Positions 48,381 to 57,929 are shown, numbered from the stretch's first letter. The stretch: DNA of 64,000 nt from Limosilactobacillus vaginalis DSM 5837 = ATCC 49540 (GCF_000159435.1 NZ_GG693413.1:31657-95656); one strand, 5' to 3'. The notes: generated by a model from the sequence alone, not told the origin. Numbers and translations: made by a program.

Positions 48381-49694
48381 ATGAATACTTTTGTTGATCA
48401 AATTAAAATTGAAGCTCATGCCGGAAAAGGTGGGAACGGAATGGTTTCCTTTCGGCGTGAAAAATATGTCCCTAATGGTGGACCATCCGGTGGTGATGGT
48501 GGCCATGGCGGTAATATCGTACTGAAAGTTGATGAAGGACTAAGAACCTTGATGGACTTTCGCTATCACCGGATTTTTAAAGCAAAAAATGGTGGCAACG
48601 GGATGAGTAAGCAGATGACCGGTCCTAGTGCAGAAGACACTGTTATTAGCGTGCCTCAAGGGACAACGGTTCGAGACTTGGATACCGGTAAGATTATTGG
48701 TGACCTTGTTGAGAATGATCAGACTTTAGTAGTCGCCAAGGGTGGCCGTGGCGGTCGCGGTAATATTCACTTTGCCAGTGCGAAAAACCCGGCTCCTGAA
48801 ATTGCCGAAAATGGTGAGCCTGGGCAGGATCGGTACCTGGAACTCGAATTGAAGATGCTTGCTGATGTCGGCTTAGTTGGTTTTCCATCAGTTGGTAAGT
48901 CGACCCTATTGTCCGTCGTTACTGGCGCTAAGCCTAAAATTGCGGCCTATGAATTTACTACATTAGTCCCTAACTTAGGGATGGTTCTATTGCCTGATGG
49001 CCGTGACTTTGCAATGGCTGACATGCCAGGGTTGATCGAAGGGGCTTCTAAAGGTGTTGGCCTCGGTTTAAAGTTCCTTCGTCATATTGAACGGACGCGG
49101 GTGCTTCTTCACTTAGTCGATATGAGTAGTGATGATCCAAAACAAGCGATTGAGCGATTTAAGAAGATTAATCATGAATTGGCTAACTACGATCCAGAAC
49201 TTTTGAAGCGACCACAAATTGTTGTTGCAACGAAGATGGACTTGCCAAATGCTGAAAAGAATCTAGCCGCCTTTAAGAAAGACTTGGCAGCTGATAAGAC
49301 ACTCGCAAAGCAGCCTGAGATTTTTCCAATTTCGGCAGTTACTCATCAGGGAGTTCAACAACTAATGCAATTGACTGCTGACCTGCTCGATAAGACGCCA
49401 GCATTCGATAGTGAAAGTCATGACGAACAACTTGAGGCAACTTACAAGGCTGAAGCACCAGAAAAAGATCAGGCCGCCTTTACCATTAGCCGTGATGAAG
49501 ATGGTACATGGGTTCTTGGCGGTGAAAAGCTTCTCCGCTTATTCAAGATGACCGATCTGACCCATGAAGAAAGTCAATTGCGATTTGCTCGTCAGCTTCG
49601 TCATATGGGGGTTGATGAGGCATTACGGGCTAAGGGAATTCAAGACGGTGATACTGTCCGAATCGATAAATTTGTCTTTGAATTTGTACAATAA
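48381..49694 (+). CDS. obg: GTPase Obg/CgtA
   Basis: 437 residues from ATG 48381 ([20 protein letters not shown]), with GGAG before it; earlier in-frame starts are in the uvrC tail. Glycine-rich Obg fold (about 1-158), G domain with [11 protein letters not shown] and [10 protein letters not shown], and a C-terminal OCT domain (about 365-437). Ribosome assembly and stress GTPase binding ppGpp. Confidence 0.97.
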   Translation: MNTFVDQIKIEAHAGKGGNGMVSFRREKYVPNGGPSGGDGGHGGNIVLKVDEGLRTLMDFRYHRIFKAKNGGNGMSKQMTGPSAEDTVISVPQGTTVRDLDTGKIIGDLVENDQTLVVAKGGRGGRGNIHFASAKNPAPEIAENGEPGQDRYLELELKMLADVGLVGFPSVGKSTLLSVVTGAKPKIAAYEFTTLVPNLGMVLLPDGRDFAMADMPGLIEGASKGVGLGLKFLRHIERTRVLLHLVDMSSDDPKQAIERFKKINHELANYDPELLKRPQIVVATKMDLPNAEKNLAAFKKDLAADKTLAKQPEIFPISAVTHQGVQQLMQLTADLLDKTPAFDSESHDEQLEATYKAEAPEKDQAAFTISRDEDGTWVLGGEKLLRLFKMTDLTHEESQLRFARQLRHMGVDEALRAKGIQDGDTVRIDKFVFEFVQ

Positions 49695-49727
49695 TAAATA
49701 AAAATCAGAAGGAATTGAGGAAAAAGC

Positions 49728-50657
49728 ATGCAGCTTGAATTTTTAGGAACTGGAGCCGGCTCACCAAGTAAGCAGCGAAACGTTACTAGTGTTGCCTTGA
49801 AATTATTAGAAGAGTTAAATGAAATTTGGTTATTTGATGCAGGTGAAGCAACCCAACACCAAATTCTTCACACGACGATTCGCCCAAGAAAGGTAACAAA
49901 GATCTTTATCACCCACCTTCACGGCGACCATATTTTTGGCTTACCAGGATTCTTAAGTTCACGGTCATTTCAGGGGGGAAATGAGCCGTTAACAATTTAT
50001 GGACCGGTGGGAATTAAAAAGTTTGTGATGACGGCCCTTCAGGTGAGTGAATCACGACTAAGTTATCCTCTGAAATTCGTTGAGATTGATCATAGTCAAG
50101 AATTATTTAACGAACGCGGCTTTAAAGTAACAACAATGTCACTTGACCATAAGATTGCTTGTTACGGCTACCGGATTGAAGAGGCTGATCATCCTGGTGA
50201 GCTGCAAGTAGATAAGCTACGTCAAGATAATATTCCTTCTGGGCCAATCTACGGTCAATTAAAAGCTGGAAAGACAGTTAAGCTTGACGACGGTAGAGTA
50301 ATTGATGGGAAGAACTATATTGGAAAGCCGCAACCAGGGCGAATTATCGCAATTCTTGGCGACACACGGCAAACGCCTAACGCGGTAGTCCTTGCTCATA
50401 AAGCGGACGTCCTCGTGCATGAAAGTACGTTTGCTAAAAATGAAGCCAAAATGGCTCACAATTACTATCACTCAACGAGTCTCCAAGCGGCAGAGGTTGC
50501 TAAGCAGGCAGGTGTAAAGAAGTTATTGCTGACCCATATTTCAGCACGGTATACGGGAAAAGCAGCATATCAGTTAGCATACCAGGTTCGTGATGTCGTA
50601 CCAGACACTAGAGTAGTAAATGACTTTGATGTGATTGACGTTCCATTTAAGAAATAA
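49728..50657 (+). CDS. rnz: Ribonuclease Z
   Basis: 309 residues. Trims the 3' ends of tRNA precursors lacking CCA, such as the tRNA-Ser gene in this window. Metallo-beta-lactamase fold: [14 protein letters not shown] at the start, [12 protein letters not shown] (metal ligands and catalytic Asp), then [10 protein letters not shown] and [20 protein letters not shown] precedes the ATG. 25 bases from the SDR gene. Confidence 0.96.
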   Translation: MQLEFLGTGAGSPSKQRNVTSVALKLLEELNEIWLFDAGEATQHQILHTTIRPRKVTKIFITHLHGDHIFGLPGFLSSRSFQGGNEPLTIYGPVGIKKFVMTALQVSESRLSYPLKFVEIDHSQELFNERGFKVTTMSLDHKIACYGYRIEEADHPGELQVDKLRQDNIPSGPIYGQLKAGKTVKLDDGRVIDGKNYIGKPQPGRIIAILGDTRQTPNAVVLAHKADVLVHESTFAKNEAKMAHNYYHSTSLQAAEVAKQAGVKKLLLTHISARYTGKAAYQLAYQVRDVVPDTRVVNDFDVIDVPFKK

Positions 50658-50682
50658 GTAGACTAGCAAGGAGGTCCTTAGA

Positions 50683-51516
50683 ATGAAAAAGAGGTTTAAG
50701 CAGCTACGGTTCTTAAAAAACAAGGTAGTCTTAATAACCGGTGGCGATAGTGGAATCGGCAAGGCATTGGCTCTTGAAGCAGCACGTCGGGGAGCAATTG
50801 TGATTGTGGTAGCACGTGATAAGAAGCGCCTAGAAAAAGTTGCTAACCAGTGCTTGATTTTATCTGGTCGTCCTGCCTTTTCTTACCAGTTAGACGTTAC
50901 TGATCCTGACCAAATCGATGCTGTTTTGTCCCAAATTCAGCACGAGGTTGGCGGGATTGATGCCCTTGTTAACTCAGCTGGTCTGGGCGATTTTTCACCA
51001 GCAACTGGGGAATCGTTCGCAACGCTTAAACGAATGACTGATGTTAACCTCCTTGCTCTAATGTACATTAGTCGTTGTGTTGCCCGCCAAATGATGGATC
51101 AGGGCTATGGGGCAATTATCAATCTTGGTTCAATGGCAGGAAAGATTCCAACACCTAATAGTGCAGCTTACTCCGCCACCAAAGCAGGAGTTAATCAGTT
51201 TGACAACGTCTTACGAATGGAAGTTGCCGACTATGGCGTTCAAGTCTTAACGGTTAATCCTGGTCCAATTGATACGCCATTTTTTGAAAAGGCAGATACT
51301 CAGGGGAAGTATCGTGCACACTTACCAAAATGGATGTTTATTTCCCCAGATAAGCTTGCTGAACAAATTTGGGATAATGTTGGCTACAAGACACGGGAAA
51401 TTAATCTTCCAGGCTATGTAACCTGCCTAAGCTGGGTATATGGAATTATTCCTGGTCTCGGTGATTGGGCAATCAAGAAGTTCTTTGATTTTCAGCAAAA
51501 CAAGAAAGAACTATAA
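50683..51516 (+). CDS. Short-chain dehydrogenase/reductase family protein
   Basis: 277 residues. Classical SDR: cofactor site TGGDSGIGKALA (near residue 20), NSAGLGDF, serine in NLGSMAG and the YSATKAG Tyr-Lys pair. NAD(P) oxidoreductase with unknown substrate (the DltE/YqjQ-like family is likely). It lies between rnz and recJ, a conserved lactobacillus order. GGAGG precedes the ATG. Confidence 0.92.
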   Translation: MKKRFKQLRFLKNKVVLITGGDSGIGKALALEAARRGAIVIVVARDKKRLEKVANQCLILSGRPAFSYQLDVTDPDQIDAVLSQIQHEVGGIDALVNSAGLGDFSPATGESFATLKRMTDVNLLALMYISRCVARQMMDQGYGAIINLGSMAGKIPTPNSAAYSATKAGVNQFDNVLRMEVADYGVQVLTVNPGPIDTPFFEKADTQGKYRAHLPKWMFISPDKLAEQIWDNVGYKTREINLPGYVTCLSWVYGIIPGLGDWAIKKFFDFQQNKKEL

Positions 51517-51533
51517 TTAACTCTCCAGGCAAT

Positions 51534-51570
51534 GGGGTGGGACGATAAAAATTGTCAGTCTCACTCCTCT
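51534..51570 (+). terminator. Possible hairpin terminator before recJ
   Basis: GTGGGAC pairs with GTCTCAC, with GACGAT/ATTGTC inside. Only a weak T-rich tail follows, so attenuation or mild termination is as likely. Confidence 0.35.
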
Positions 51571-51599
51571 CTTGATTTTAAAAACGAATGGTGATTTGA

Positions 51600-53924
51600 A
51601 TGGTAGAAGCAAAGTATGATTGGCAACGAATAGCAGCGCCAGATAAGCAAATAGTGGAGCAGCTAAGTCAAGAATTAGGGATTAATCCTGTAATTGCACG
51701 CTTGTTAGCAGAACGGGGAATTACTACTCCAGAAGAGGCTCATAGTTTTATTCAACCATCAATGCAAGCAGTTCATGATCCACACCAGCTTCATGACATG
51801 GATAAGGCTCTTGAACGGATTCAAGAAGCGGTAGCAGCGGGGGAACAAATAACTGTTTACGGTGATTATGATGCTGATGGGATTACCAGTACTGCCCTAA
51901 TGTATGAAGTCCTGCAGGATGTTGGTGCTAACGTTAATTATTATGTTCCTAACCGTTTCCGTGACGGTTATGGGCCAAACGCAGAAGCATATCAGAAAAT
52001 AATCGATCAGGGAACCAAATTGATCATCACCGTTGATAACGGGGTAAGCGGTAAGGCGGTAATTGATCCGGTAGTTAAGCAGGGGATTGACGTTATTGTA
52101 ACGGACCACCATGAGATGCCCGAAGACTTGCCTGATGCTTACGCGATTGTGCACCCGCGTTATCCGGGAAGTAATTATCCATTTGCCGATCTATCTGGGG
52201 TTGGCGTAGCGTTTAAGGTAGCGTGGGCGTTGCTGGATGAATTTCCAGAAGAATTGCTTGATCTAGTTGCAATTGGTGAAATTGCTGATGTCGTTAGTGT
52301 TAGTGATGAGAATCGGCCATTAATTATGATGGGGATTCAAGAACTTCGTCAGGGGATGCGTCCGGGACTACATGCGCTAGTTAAAGAAGCAGGGATTAGT
52401 GAACAGTCCTTGACCGACCAGGATATCGGTTTTGTAATTGCGCCGCGGTTAAACGCGTTAGGGCGGATCGCTGATGCTAATGAGGGCGTTGAACTATTAA
52501 CAACCCTTGATGAGGATCGTGCAACTAAATTGGCAAAGGCTGTTGAACAAGCAAACAGCAAGCGACAAGAACTGGTAAATGAGATCATGGGAGAGGCTCA
52601 GCAGCAGGTTGATCGATTGCCTCAGGATCAGCCGGTATTGTTGGTGGTTGGTCATGATTGGCACCAAGGAGTTTTAGGAATTGTTGCTAGTCGTTTAATG
52701 GACCAAACAGGGAAACCAACCATTGTAGCAAGTACGAATGACGACCAGAAAATTGCTAAGGGCTCTGGTCGAAGCGTAGATGGTTTTAACTTATTTGCTG
52801 CCTTGGATGGTCACCGGGATCTGATGACTTCATTCGGTGGTCATCCGGCTGCTTGTGGTTTGAGCTTTGAGACTGAGAATAGTGAAAAATTACGGAATGT
52901 CTTGCTTCATGAGGCAGAAAATCAGCATTTCGATGGACAAAAAAAGCAGCCATTGAAAATTGCCGCTTCAATTAGCCCTGCTGAGGTAAGTATGCAATTA
53001 TATGATCAACTCGTAAGCCTTTCCCCATTTGGCCCGGGGAATGAACAGCCAGTCTTTGAATTACAACCGGACCAAATTAATAGCATTGTCACTATGGGGA
53101 AAGATAACTCACACCTGAAATTTATGGTGGGCGACCAGCAGTCCCAGGTAACGGTAATTGCGTTTGGTAAGGGAAAACTTGCGGCAGTTTTAAGAGCAGC
53201 AATGGCAAACCAAATTAAGCTGGCAGTAAAAATCTCAATTAATGAGTGGCGGGGAAAACGAACGGTTCAGCTGATGTTGGAGGATATTAGTATTGATAGT
53301 CCAGTAATCATTGATCAGCGAACCAATAAGCTAAATCCACAACTCTTTAATGAGGCAGGATATTATGTTGCATTTGATAAAAAGCTTCGCGATAATATTC
53401 AACCACATTTACCAGAGGGGAGTGCATTATCACCTGACGAAGCAGCTCAGACTGACTTTTCTGCTCAACGAGTAACGATTGTTGATTGTCCATCAACCCT
53501 CGAAGAATTTGAAAAGTTATTTAGCAACGATCAGCAGGCACCCTCAATGATTCGGCTACTGCTTTTCCAGCCCCACAGCGTTTATTTAAGCGGGATGCCC
53601 GTTCGGGACGAATTTGCCCGTTTGTATCGGCTAGTAGTGAGAACAACTCAAATTGACTTAAACCGGCAATTAAATCAGTTGAGTACTCGACTAAAAATTA
53701 ATGCTGAACGATTAATTTTTATGTTAAGAGTGTTTTCTGCGGCCGGATTTGTTACAATAAAAGATGGTATTTTAAAACCTGTCAGTGACGTAAACAAAAC
53801 TGACATAAAAGAAACAAACCCATACCAGCGGCGCGTTGCTCAATATCAGGCAGAACAAGTGCTGTTATTTAGTGATAGCAAGGCTTTGGCAAAGTGGGTA
53901 TTGAACTGTCTAAACATACATTAA
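51600..53924 (+). CDS. recJ: Single-stranded-DNA-specific exonuclease RecJ
   Basis: 774 residues. 5'-3' ssDNA exonuclease for recombination and mismatch repair. DHH family motifs: YGDYDADGITSTALM, ITVDNGVSG, VTDHHEMPEDLP, DLSGVGVAFKVAW, and the DHHA1 region GSGRSVDGFNLFAAL ... FGGHPAACG. A C-terminal extension of about 200 residues is the Firmicutes form. The ribosome site is weak (GGTGA). apt follows after 18 bases. Confidence 0.96.
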   Translation: MVEAKYDWQRIAAPDKQIVEQLSQELGINPVIARLLAERGITTPEEAHSFIQPSMQAVHDPHQLHDMDKALERIQEAVAAGEQITVYGDYDADGITSTALMYEVLQDVGANVNYYVPNRFRDGYGPNAEAYQKIIDQGTKLIITVDNGVSGKAVIDPVVKQGIDVIVTDHHEMPEDLPDAYAIVHPRYPGSNYPFADLSGVGVAFKVAWALLDEFPEELLDLVAIGEIADVVSVSDENRPLIMMGIQELRQGMRPGLHALVKEAGISEQSLTDQDIGFVIAPRLNALGRIADANEGVELLTTLDEDRATKLAKAVEQANSKRQELVNEIMGEAQQQVDRLPQDQPVLLVVGHDWHQGVLGIVASRLMDQTGKPTIVASTNDDQKIAKGSGRSVDGFNLFAALDGHRDLMTSFGGHPAACGLSFETENSEKLRNVLLHEAENQHFDGQKKQPLKIAASISPAEVSMQLYDQLVSLSPFGPGNEQPVFELQPDQINSIVTMGKDNSHLKFMVGDQQSQVTVIAFGKGKLAAVLRAAMANQIKLAVKISINEWRGKRTVQLMLEDISIDSPVIIDQRTNKLNPQLFNEAGYYVAFDKKLRDNIQPHLPEGSALSPDEAAQTDFSAQRVTIVDCPSTLEEFEKLFSNDQQAPSMIRLLLFQPHSVYLSGMPVRDEFARLYRLVVRTTQIDLNRQLNQLSTRLKINAERLIFMLRVFSAAGFVTIKDGILKPVSDVNKTDIKETNPYQRRVAQYQAEQVLLFSDSKALAKWVLNCLNIH

Positions 53925-53942
53925 AGGAGACAATTTTTTCTT

Positions 53943-54461
53943 ATGACTTTAGACCTCTACAAGTACGTTGCGAGTGTTCCAGATTTTCCTGAAAAGGGTG
54001 TAATTTTTCGGGATATTTTGCCATTAATGGCGAATGGTGCAGCGTTTAAGCAAGCAACTGACGAACTTTGTGAATACGCCAAGGATAAAAAGGTTGACAT
54101 GGTTGTTGGTCCGGAAGCACGGGGCTTTATCGTTGGTTGCCCAATTGCACGTGAATTACAAGTTGGGTTCGCACCAGCACGAAAAAAGGGCAAGCTTCCC
54201 CGGAAAGCCATTAGTGCAACCTATGATCTAGAATACGGAGAAGCAACCCTTCAAATGGAAGCCGATTCAATTAAGCCAGGCCAACGGGTATTAGTTGTTG
54301 ATGATCTCTTAGCTACTGGTGGTACCATTTCCGCAACTATTAAAATGATTGAAGAACTTGGTGGAATCGTCGTTGGTTGTGCCTTCTTAATCGAATTGAA
54401 AGATCTCCATGGTCGGGAAAAGATTAAAGACTATGATATGAAAGCATTAATGGAATTTTAG
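53943..54461 (+). CDS. apt: Adenine phosphoribosyltransferase
   Basis: 172 residues. Salvages adenine to AMP using PRPP. The PRPP loop is [15 protein letters not shown] (near residue 120); [13 protein letters not shown] at the N-terminus and the flexible loop RKKGKLP are typical. The recJ-apt pair is conserved. The gene begins 18 bases after recJ with AAGGAGAC. Confidence 0.98.
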   Translation: MTLDLYKYVASVPDFPEKGVIFRDILPLMANGAAFKQATDELCEYAKDKKVDMVVGPEARGFIVGCPIARELQVGFAPARKKGKLPRKAISATYDLEYGEATLQMEADSIKPGQRVLVVDDLLATGGTISATIKMIEELGGIVVGCAFLIELKDLHGREKIKDYDMKALMEF

Positions 54462-54485
54462 TATCAAAAATAGGGGTATTTATTA

Positions 54486-55097
54486 ATGATTTTCTTGATT
54501 GTTTTTGGTGGCTTAATGTTAATCTTGGGTGGCTTTTACCTTGCTAATTCATGGCAACAATACCGTGAATGGAAGGGTGGAACGATCATCGTTGTGCTTA
54601 GCTTGGCTGCTGTAATATACGGTGTAATTAACCTTCCAGCATTTAACCGGAGTAAGCAGCATTCATCATCCGAAGCCCAATCTTCTCAGGTTACAAGCAA
54701 TAGTGGGAGTATGTCATCATTTTCTAATAAGGCTAATATCGGTTCAGGGACCGGTTCAGCTTCTCAAGAAAATAAGGAAATGGCAATTTTACGGCAACTC
54801 CAAAAGGGATATTCCAAATTTGGCGATGTTTCTTTTGACAGTAAGACCAAGACCTACAAAGTAACGCCAACAGACGATGATACTGTTAATGCTCTTAAGC
54901 AGCTAGCTCAAGACCCTAGTCAGGCTGAACAAATGGGCTGGAGTAAGTTAACAAGTTCTTTCAAGAAAAACTCTAAGGATATTGATAAGGCAATCGGGGA
55001 TGACTACTCACTCAGTATCATGAATCCTGCCGATGATAGTCAAGCTATGTACACGGCAAAAAATGGCAAGACAACCTATGATATTGCAAATCAATAA
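54486..55097 (+). CDS. Membrane protein with Ser-rich linker, unknown function
   Basis: 203 residues: two N-terminal membrane helices (IFLIVFGGLMLILGGFYLA and TIIVVLSLAAVIYGVI), a Ser/Gln/Asn-rich linker (about 58-95), and a C-terminal domain of about 100 residues with no motif I recognise. It lies 24 bases after apt and may be cotranscribed. No clear family. Confidence 0.7.
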   Translation: MIFLIVFGGLMLILGGFYLANSWQQYREWKGGTIIVVLSLAAVIYGVINLPAFNRSKQHSSSEAQSSQVTSNSGSMSSFSNKANIGSGTGSASQENKEMAILRQLQKGYSKFGDVSFDSKTKTYKVTPTDDDTVNALKQLAQDPSQAEQMGWSKLTSSFKKNSKDIDKAIGDDYSLSIMNPADDSQAMYTAKNGKTTYDIANQ

Positions 55098-55102
55098 TTA
55101 TC

Positions 55103-55131
55103 TTTACTGTAGAACACAATTTTGATACAAT
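55103..55131 (+). promoter_or_regulatory. Promoter of tRNA-Ser
   Basis: TTTACT (55103-55108), 17 bases, TGA-TACAAT with an extended -10 (55126-55131). 35 bases before the tRNA. Confidence 0.7.
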
Positions 55132-55166
55132 TTGGTTGTTCGGTTTTATTCTGAATAACCAATCAT

Positions 55167-55255
55167 GGAGAGTTGGCAGAGTGGTAATGCACCGGACTCG
55201 AAATCCGGCGAACCCGTGTAGAGCGGGCGCGCAGGTTCAAATCCTGTACTCTCCT
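55167..55255 (+). tRNA. tRNA-Ser, anticodon CGA
   Basis: An 89-base class II tRNA. Acceptor GGAGAGT pairs with ACTCTCC, the anticodon arm is CCGGA-CTCGAAA-TCCGG (anticodon CGA), there is a long variable arm with ACCCG/CGGGC, and the T arm GCAGG-TTCAAAT-CCTGT. CCA is not encoded, so RNase Z processing is expected. It reads UCG. It is a single gene with its own promoter and terminator. Confidence 0.96.
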
Positions 55256-55263
55256 TAAGCAGC

Positions 55264-55300
55264 AAAGAGAACCCTTGATACATAAGGGTTCTCTTTTTTT
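55264..55300 (+). terminator. Terminator after tRNA-Ser
   Basis: AAAGAGAACCCTT pairs with AAGGGTTCTCTTT and a T run follows. Confidence 0.9.
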
Positions 55301-55347
55301 GTACATCAAATCATCACTTTTTAATTTTTGTGTGAAATAGAAGGTGA

Positions 55348-55380
55348 TATCTTATCTAAGATAACGATTAACCTCGTTAT
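55348..55380. promoter_or_regulatory. Two overlapping dyads upstream of the M20 peptidase gene
   Basis: TATCTTA-TC-TAAGATA (55348-55363) and ATAACGA-TTAACC-TCGTTAT (55361-55380) share three bases. They lie 37 bases before the -35 box and could be operator sites. The rest of the 55256-55482 gap, apart from the terminator and promoter, shows nothing. Confidence 0.4.
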
Positions 55381-55416
55381 TTTGGGATTCCTTGTAAAAA
55401 AGAAAATTGCTCACAC

Positions 55417-55445
55417 TTTACAAACCCATTAATTAAGAGTACAGT
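55417..55445 (+). promoter_or_regulatory. Promoter of the M20 peptidase gene
   Basis: TTTACA (55417-55422), 17-base spacer, TACAGT (55440-55445). Confidence 0.6.
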
Positions 55446-55482
55446 GTTTAATATTAAAAATTAATGAGAAAGGAGTGGGAAG

Positions 55483-56619
55483 ATGGATGACCAAGCAAAA
55501 ATTGCCTTATTACAAAAGGTAATTCAGTTTAATACCGTTAATGGCAATGAACAACCTTTGGCCGAATATTTGAAAGAGGTGCTTGCACAACATCATATTG
55601 ATAGTCAATTGGTTAAGTTTGCGGATAATCGGACATGCTTAGTAGCTGAGATCGGTAATCAACCGGGGAAAGTGCTGGCTTTTGCAGGTCACATGGATAC
55701 GGTAGCAACCGGTGATCCAGCAAAATGGAAATACCCGCCTTTCTCAGGAGAAATCGTCAATGGTAATATTTACGGTCGTGGCTCGGTGGACATGAAAGGC
55801 GGTCTAACAGCGATGGTCATTAGCTTAATTCAAATGAAGGAAGCAGGACTGCCCAAACATGGTAAAGTTCGTTTGCTCCTTTCGGTTGATGAAGAAGTTG
55901 GTGGTCAGGGATCGATGCTGTTAACGCAAAAAGGATACGCTGATGATTTGGATGCCATGGTCATGGGTGAGGCAAGCTCAAACCAGCTTGAGTATGCTCA
56001 CTGTGGTTCGTTTGATTATGAAATTGAATCATTTGGTAAGACGGCGCACAGTTCACGTCCTGATTTAGGCATTAACGCGGTAGCAAACTTGGCACGATTT
56101 ATTGATGGTGAACGAACTGCCTTTGCTGATGCTCAACCGAGTCCCGTTCTTGGTAAGGTGATTCACTCGGTAACTGTCTTCCACGGTGGTGAGCAGTTAA
56201 ATTCGATTCCGGATTATGCTTACTTGAAGGGAAATGTGCGGACAGTTCCTGAATGTGATAATGAAGAGACGCAAGCACGATTGCAAAAGATTATTGATCA
56301 GCTGAATAAGCAGGGTGCTCAGCTACGCCTTAAAGTAGTTGCTAGCTTTGCGCCAGTCGTAACTGATCCGCATGATCCGTTCATCAATCTTGTTAGTGAT
56401 GCGGTTGCGGCTACCAAGGGAAGTAAGCCAAAAGTGATTGTTTCTCACGGGGCAACCGATGCTTCTCGGTATTCGTTAGCTGAAAGGCCGTTTTCGTTTG
56501 TTGAGTATGGGCCAGGGGATGATCGCCAATCTCACCAGATTAATGAACACCTTTTAGTTGATGATTTTCTACAGGCACCGATGATTTATCAAAAGATTGC
56601 TGAAAAATTTCTAATTTAA
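55483..56619 (+). CDS. M20 family metallopeptidase (ArgE/DapE type)
   Basis: 378 residues. Zn-dependent amidohydrolase: AFAGHMDTVATGD (metal His and Asp), GRGSVDMKGGLTAM (bridging Asp), VDEEVGGQGS (catalytic and metal Glu) and SHGATDASRY near the end. It may be a succinyl-diaminopimelate desuccinylase or a general N-acyl-amino-acid deacylase; sequence alone does not decide. GAGAAAGGAGTGGG precedes the ATG. A T-box leader begins beyond its stop. Confidence 0.88.
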   Translation: MDDQAKIALLQKVIQFNTVNGNEQPLAEYLKEVLAQHHIDSQLVKFADNRTCLVAEIGNQPGKVLAFAGHMDTVATGDPAKWKYPPFSGEIVNGNIYGRGSVDMKGGLTAMVISLIQMKEAGLPKHGKVRLLLSVDEEVGGQGSMLLTQKGYADDLDAMVMGEASSNQLEYAHCGSFDYEIESFGKTAHSSRPDLGINAVANLARFIDGERTAFADAQPSPVLGKVIHSVTVFHGGEQLNSIPDYAYLKGNVRTVPECDNEETQARLQKIIDQLNKQGAQLRLKVVASFAPVVTDPHDPFINLVSDAVAATKGSKPKVIVSHGATDASRYSLAERPFSFVEYGPGDDRQSHQINEHLLVDDFLQAPMIYQKIAEKFLI

Positions 56620-56633
56620 TTTTAATAATTTTA

Positions 56634-56661
56634 TTGACTTTATAAGAAATCAGACTATAGT
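56634..56661 (+). promoter_or_regulatory. Promoter of the T-box-controlled gene
   Basis: TTGACT (56634-56639), 16-base spacer, TATAGT (56656-56661), just before the leader. Confidence 0.65.
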
Positions 56662-56684
56662 AATAATTAATATTTAAAAACGAT

Positions 56685-57040
56685 CAACAGAATTAGTACT
56701 AGGAAAATTTGTTTAGAGAGTTAGCGATTGATGGAATGCTAACCAAATGACTCTAGGAAACACATCTGCTAGTTGAATTTCTGAAATGAGTAGGAATGAC
56801 CGGGGAGCCCGTTATCGCCAAGAGTTTATTGATTGAACTTAGTAAGGCTGTTTTTGTGAAGAAGCAGTAATGACGAGGTGGGACCGCGGCAACGCCCTCG
56901 TTACCATTAATGTGGTAGCGAAGGTGTTTTTTGTTTAATCAACGAACTTAGTGAGTCGGTTATCGTGAGGTGATCGAAAAGTGGGGTGGAACCGCGCATT
57001 CGCGTCCTCTAAAGCAATGATGCTTTGGAGGGCTTTTTTT
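56685..57040 (+). promoter_or_regulatory. T-box leader with duplicated antiterminator module
   Basis: One stem I and two antiterminator/terminator units. CAGA 56688-56691 pairs TCTG 56780-56783; ATTAGTA (56692-56698) is the loop-E side, as in the ileS leader. By that alignment the specifier is AAT at 56776-56778 (Asn); GAA at 56775-56777 is an alternative. T-box motif 1 is GAGGTGGGACCGCGG (56875-56889) with a terminator to 56932; motif 2 is GGGGTGGAACCGCG (56983-56996) with a terminator at 57006-57040. The modules are homologous: GAACTTAGT at 56835 and 56944, GTGA 21 bases later in both. The second has no stem I of its own. Confidence 0.85.
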
Positions 57041-57059
57041 ATTTAGGAGGGAAATAGTC

Positions 57060-57929
57060 ATGAGAACACAACGATTTATTCGCGCACTAATTACATTAGC
57101 CATAATGATTGCTTTATTACCAATTTCTGGCTGCAAAAAGTCCGCTAATCCTAATTACCGTGCTAATCACGTTGATCAATGGTCACGGATTAAGAAATCA
57201 GGTCAGCTTAATATCGGGGTTGATGATAGCTTTGTACCAATGGACTTTCGACAGAAAAATGGGAAATTAGTTGGTTATGATGTTGATCTTTCACGTGCAG
57301 TCTGCAAAGTGCTCGGGTTAAAGGCTAATTTTCAATCGATCGACTGGTCAATGAAAGAAACCGAATTAAAGAATGGAACGATTGATGTAATTTGGAATGG
57401 CTATACCGCAACCCCAGAACGACAGAAAAAGGAAGCCTTTAGCCGGGTTTACGAACGTTCTGGACAGTCACTGGTCGTTAAAAAGAACTCGGGAATTAAT
57501 AGCTTCAAGGATATGCAAGGAAAAAAGCTTGGTCTTCAAGAAGGCTCGACAGCTTTTACTGACTTCAATAAGTACCCACAGCTGCTAAAAAGGTATATTA
57601 GTGGGTCGCCAATCATCTACCAAGATAACAACTCTGCCTTCATGGATTTAAAAGCGGGTCGGACACAAGGAGTTCTTGCCGGAACGATTTACGCTGGTTA
57701 CTATGCAAAGAATTTAGCTAAGACTAACCAATATAAGCTTATTGGTAGTAATGTCTTTCCGCAAGATCGGGTTGCCGTCGGGATGCGCAAGGGGGACCGA
57801 ACATTAGTAAAGAAGATCAATTATGCTCTTGGCGTCCTGCAAAAAGACGGGACCCTTCGACGAATTAATGAAAAATGGTTAGGAATTGATTCTAATTATT
57901 TGGGATCGACGAAGGAGTTTCGGAATTAG
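57060..57929 (+). CDS. Amino-acid ABC transporter substrate-binding lipoprotein
   Basis: 289 residues. Lipoprotein signal ending LLPISGC (lipidated C25), then an SBP_bac_3 domain: SGQLNIGVDDSFVPMDFRQ, LVGYDVDLSRAVCKVLGL, then VIWNGYTATPERQK and GKKLGLQEGSTAF. It binds a polar amino acid outside the membrane. The T-box ahead suggests control by the charging of one tRNA, possibly tRNA-Asn. No permease or ATPase gene is beside it; hsdR follows in the same direction after 119 bases. AGGAGG precedes the ATG. Confidence 0.93.
   Translation: MRTQRFIRALITLAIMIALLPISGCKKSANPNYRANHVDQWSRIKKSGQLNIGVDDSFVPMDFRQKNGKLVGYDVDLSRAVCKVLGLKANFQSIDWSMKETELKNGTIDVIWNGYTATPERQKKEAFSRVYERSGQSLVVKKNSGINSFKDMQGKKLGLQEGSTAFTDFNKYPQLLKRYISGSPIIYQDNNSAFMDLKAGRTQGVLAGTIYAGYYAKNLAKTNQYKLIGSNVFPQDRVAVGMRKGDRTLVKKINYALGVLQKDGTLRRINEKWLGIDSNYLGSTKEFRN

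Noticed and set aside
56941..57040. A second, independent T-box riboswitch
   Set aside because: Only about 50 bases precede its T-box motif, too few for stem I with a specifier; it is better seen as a duplicated downstream module.
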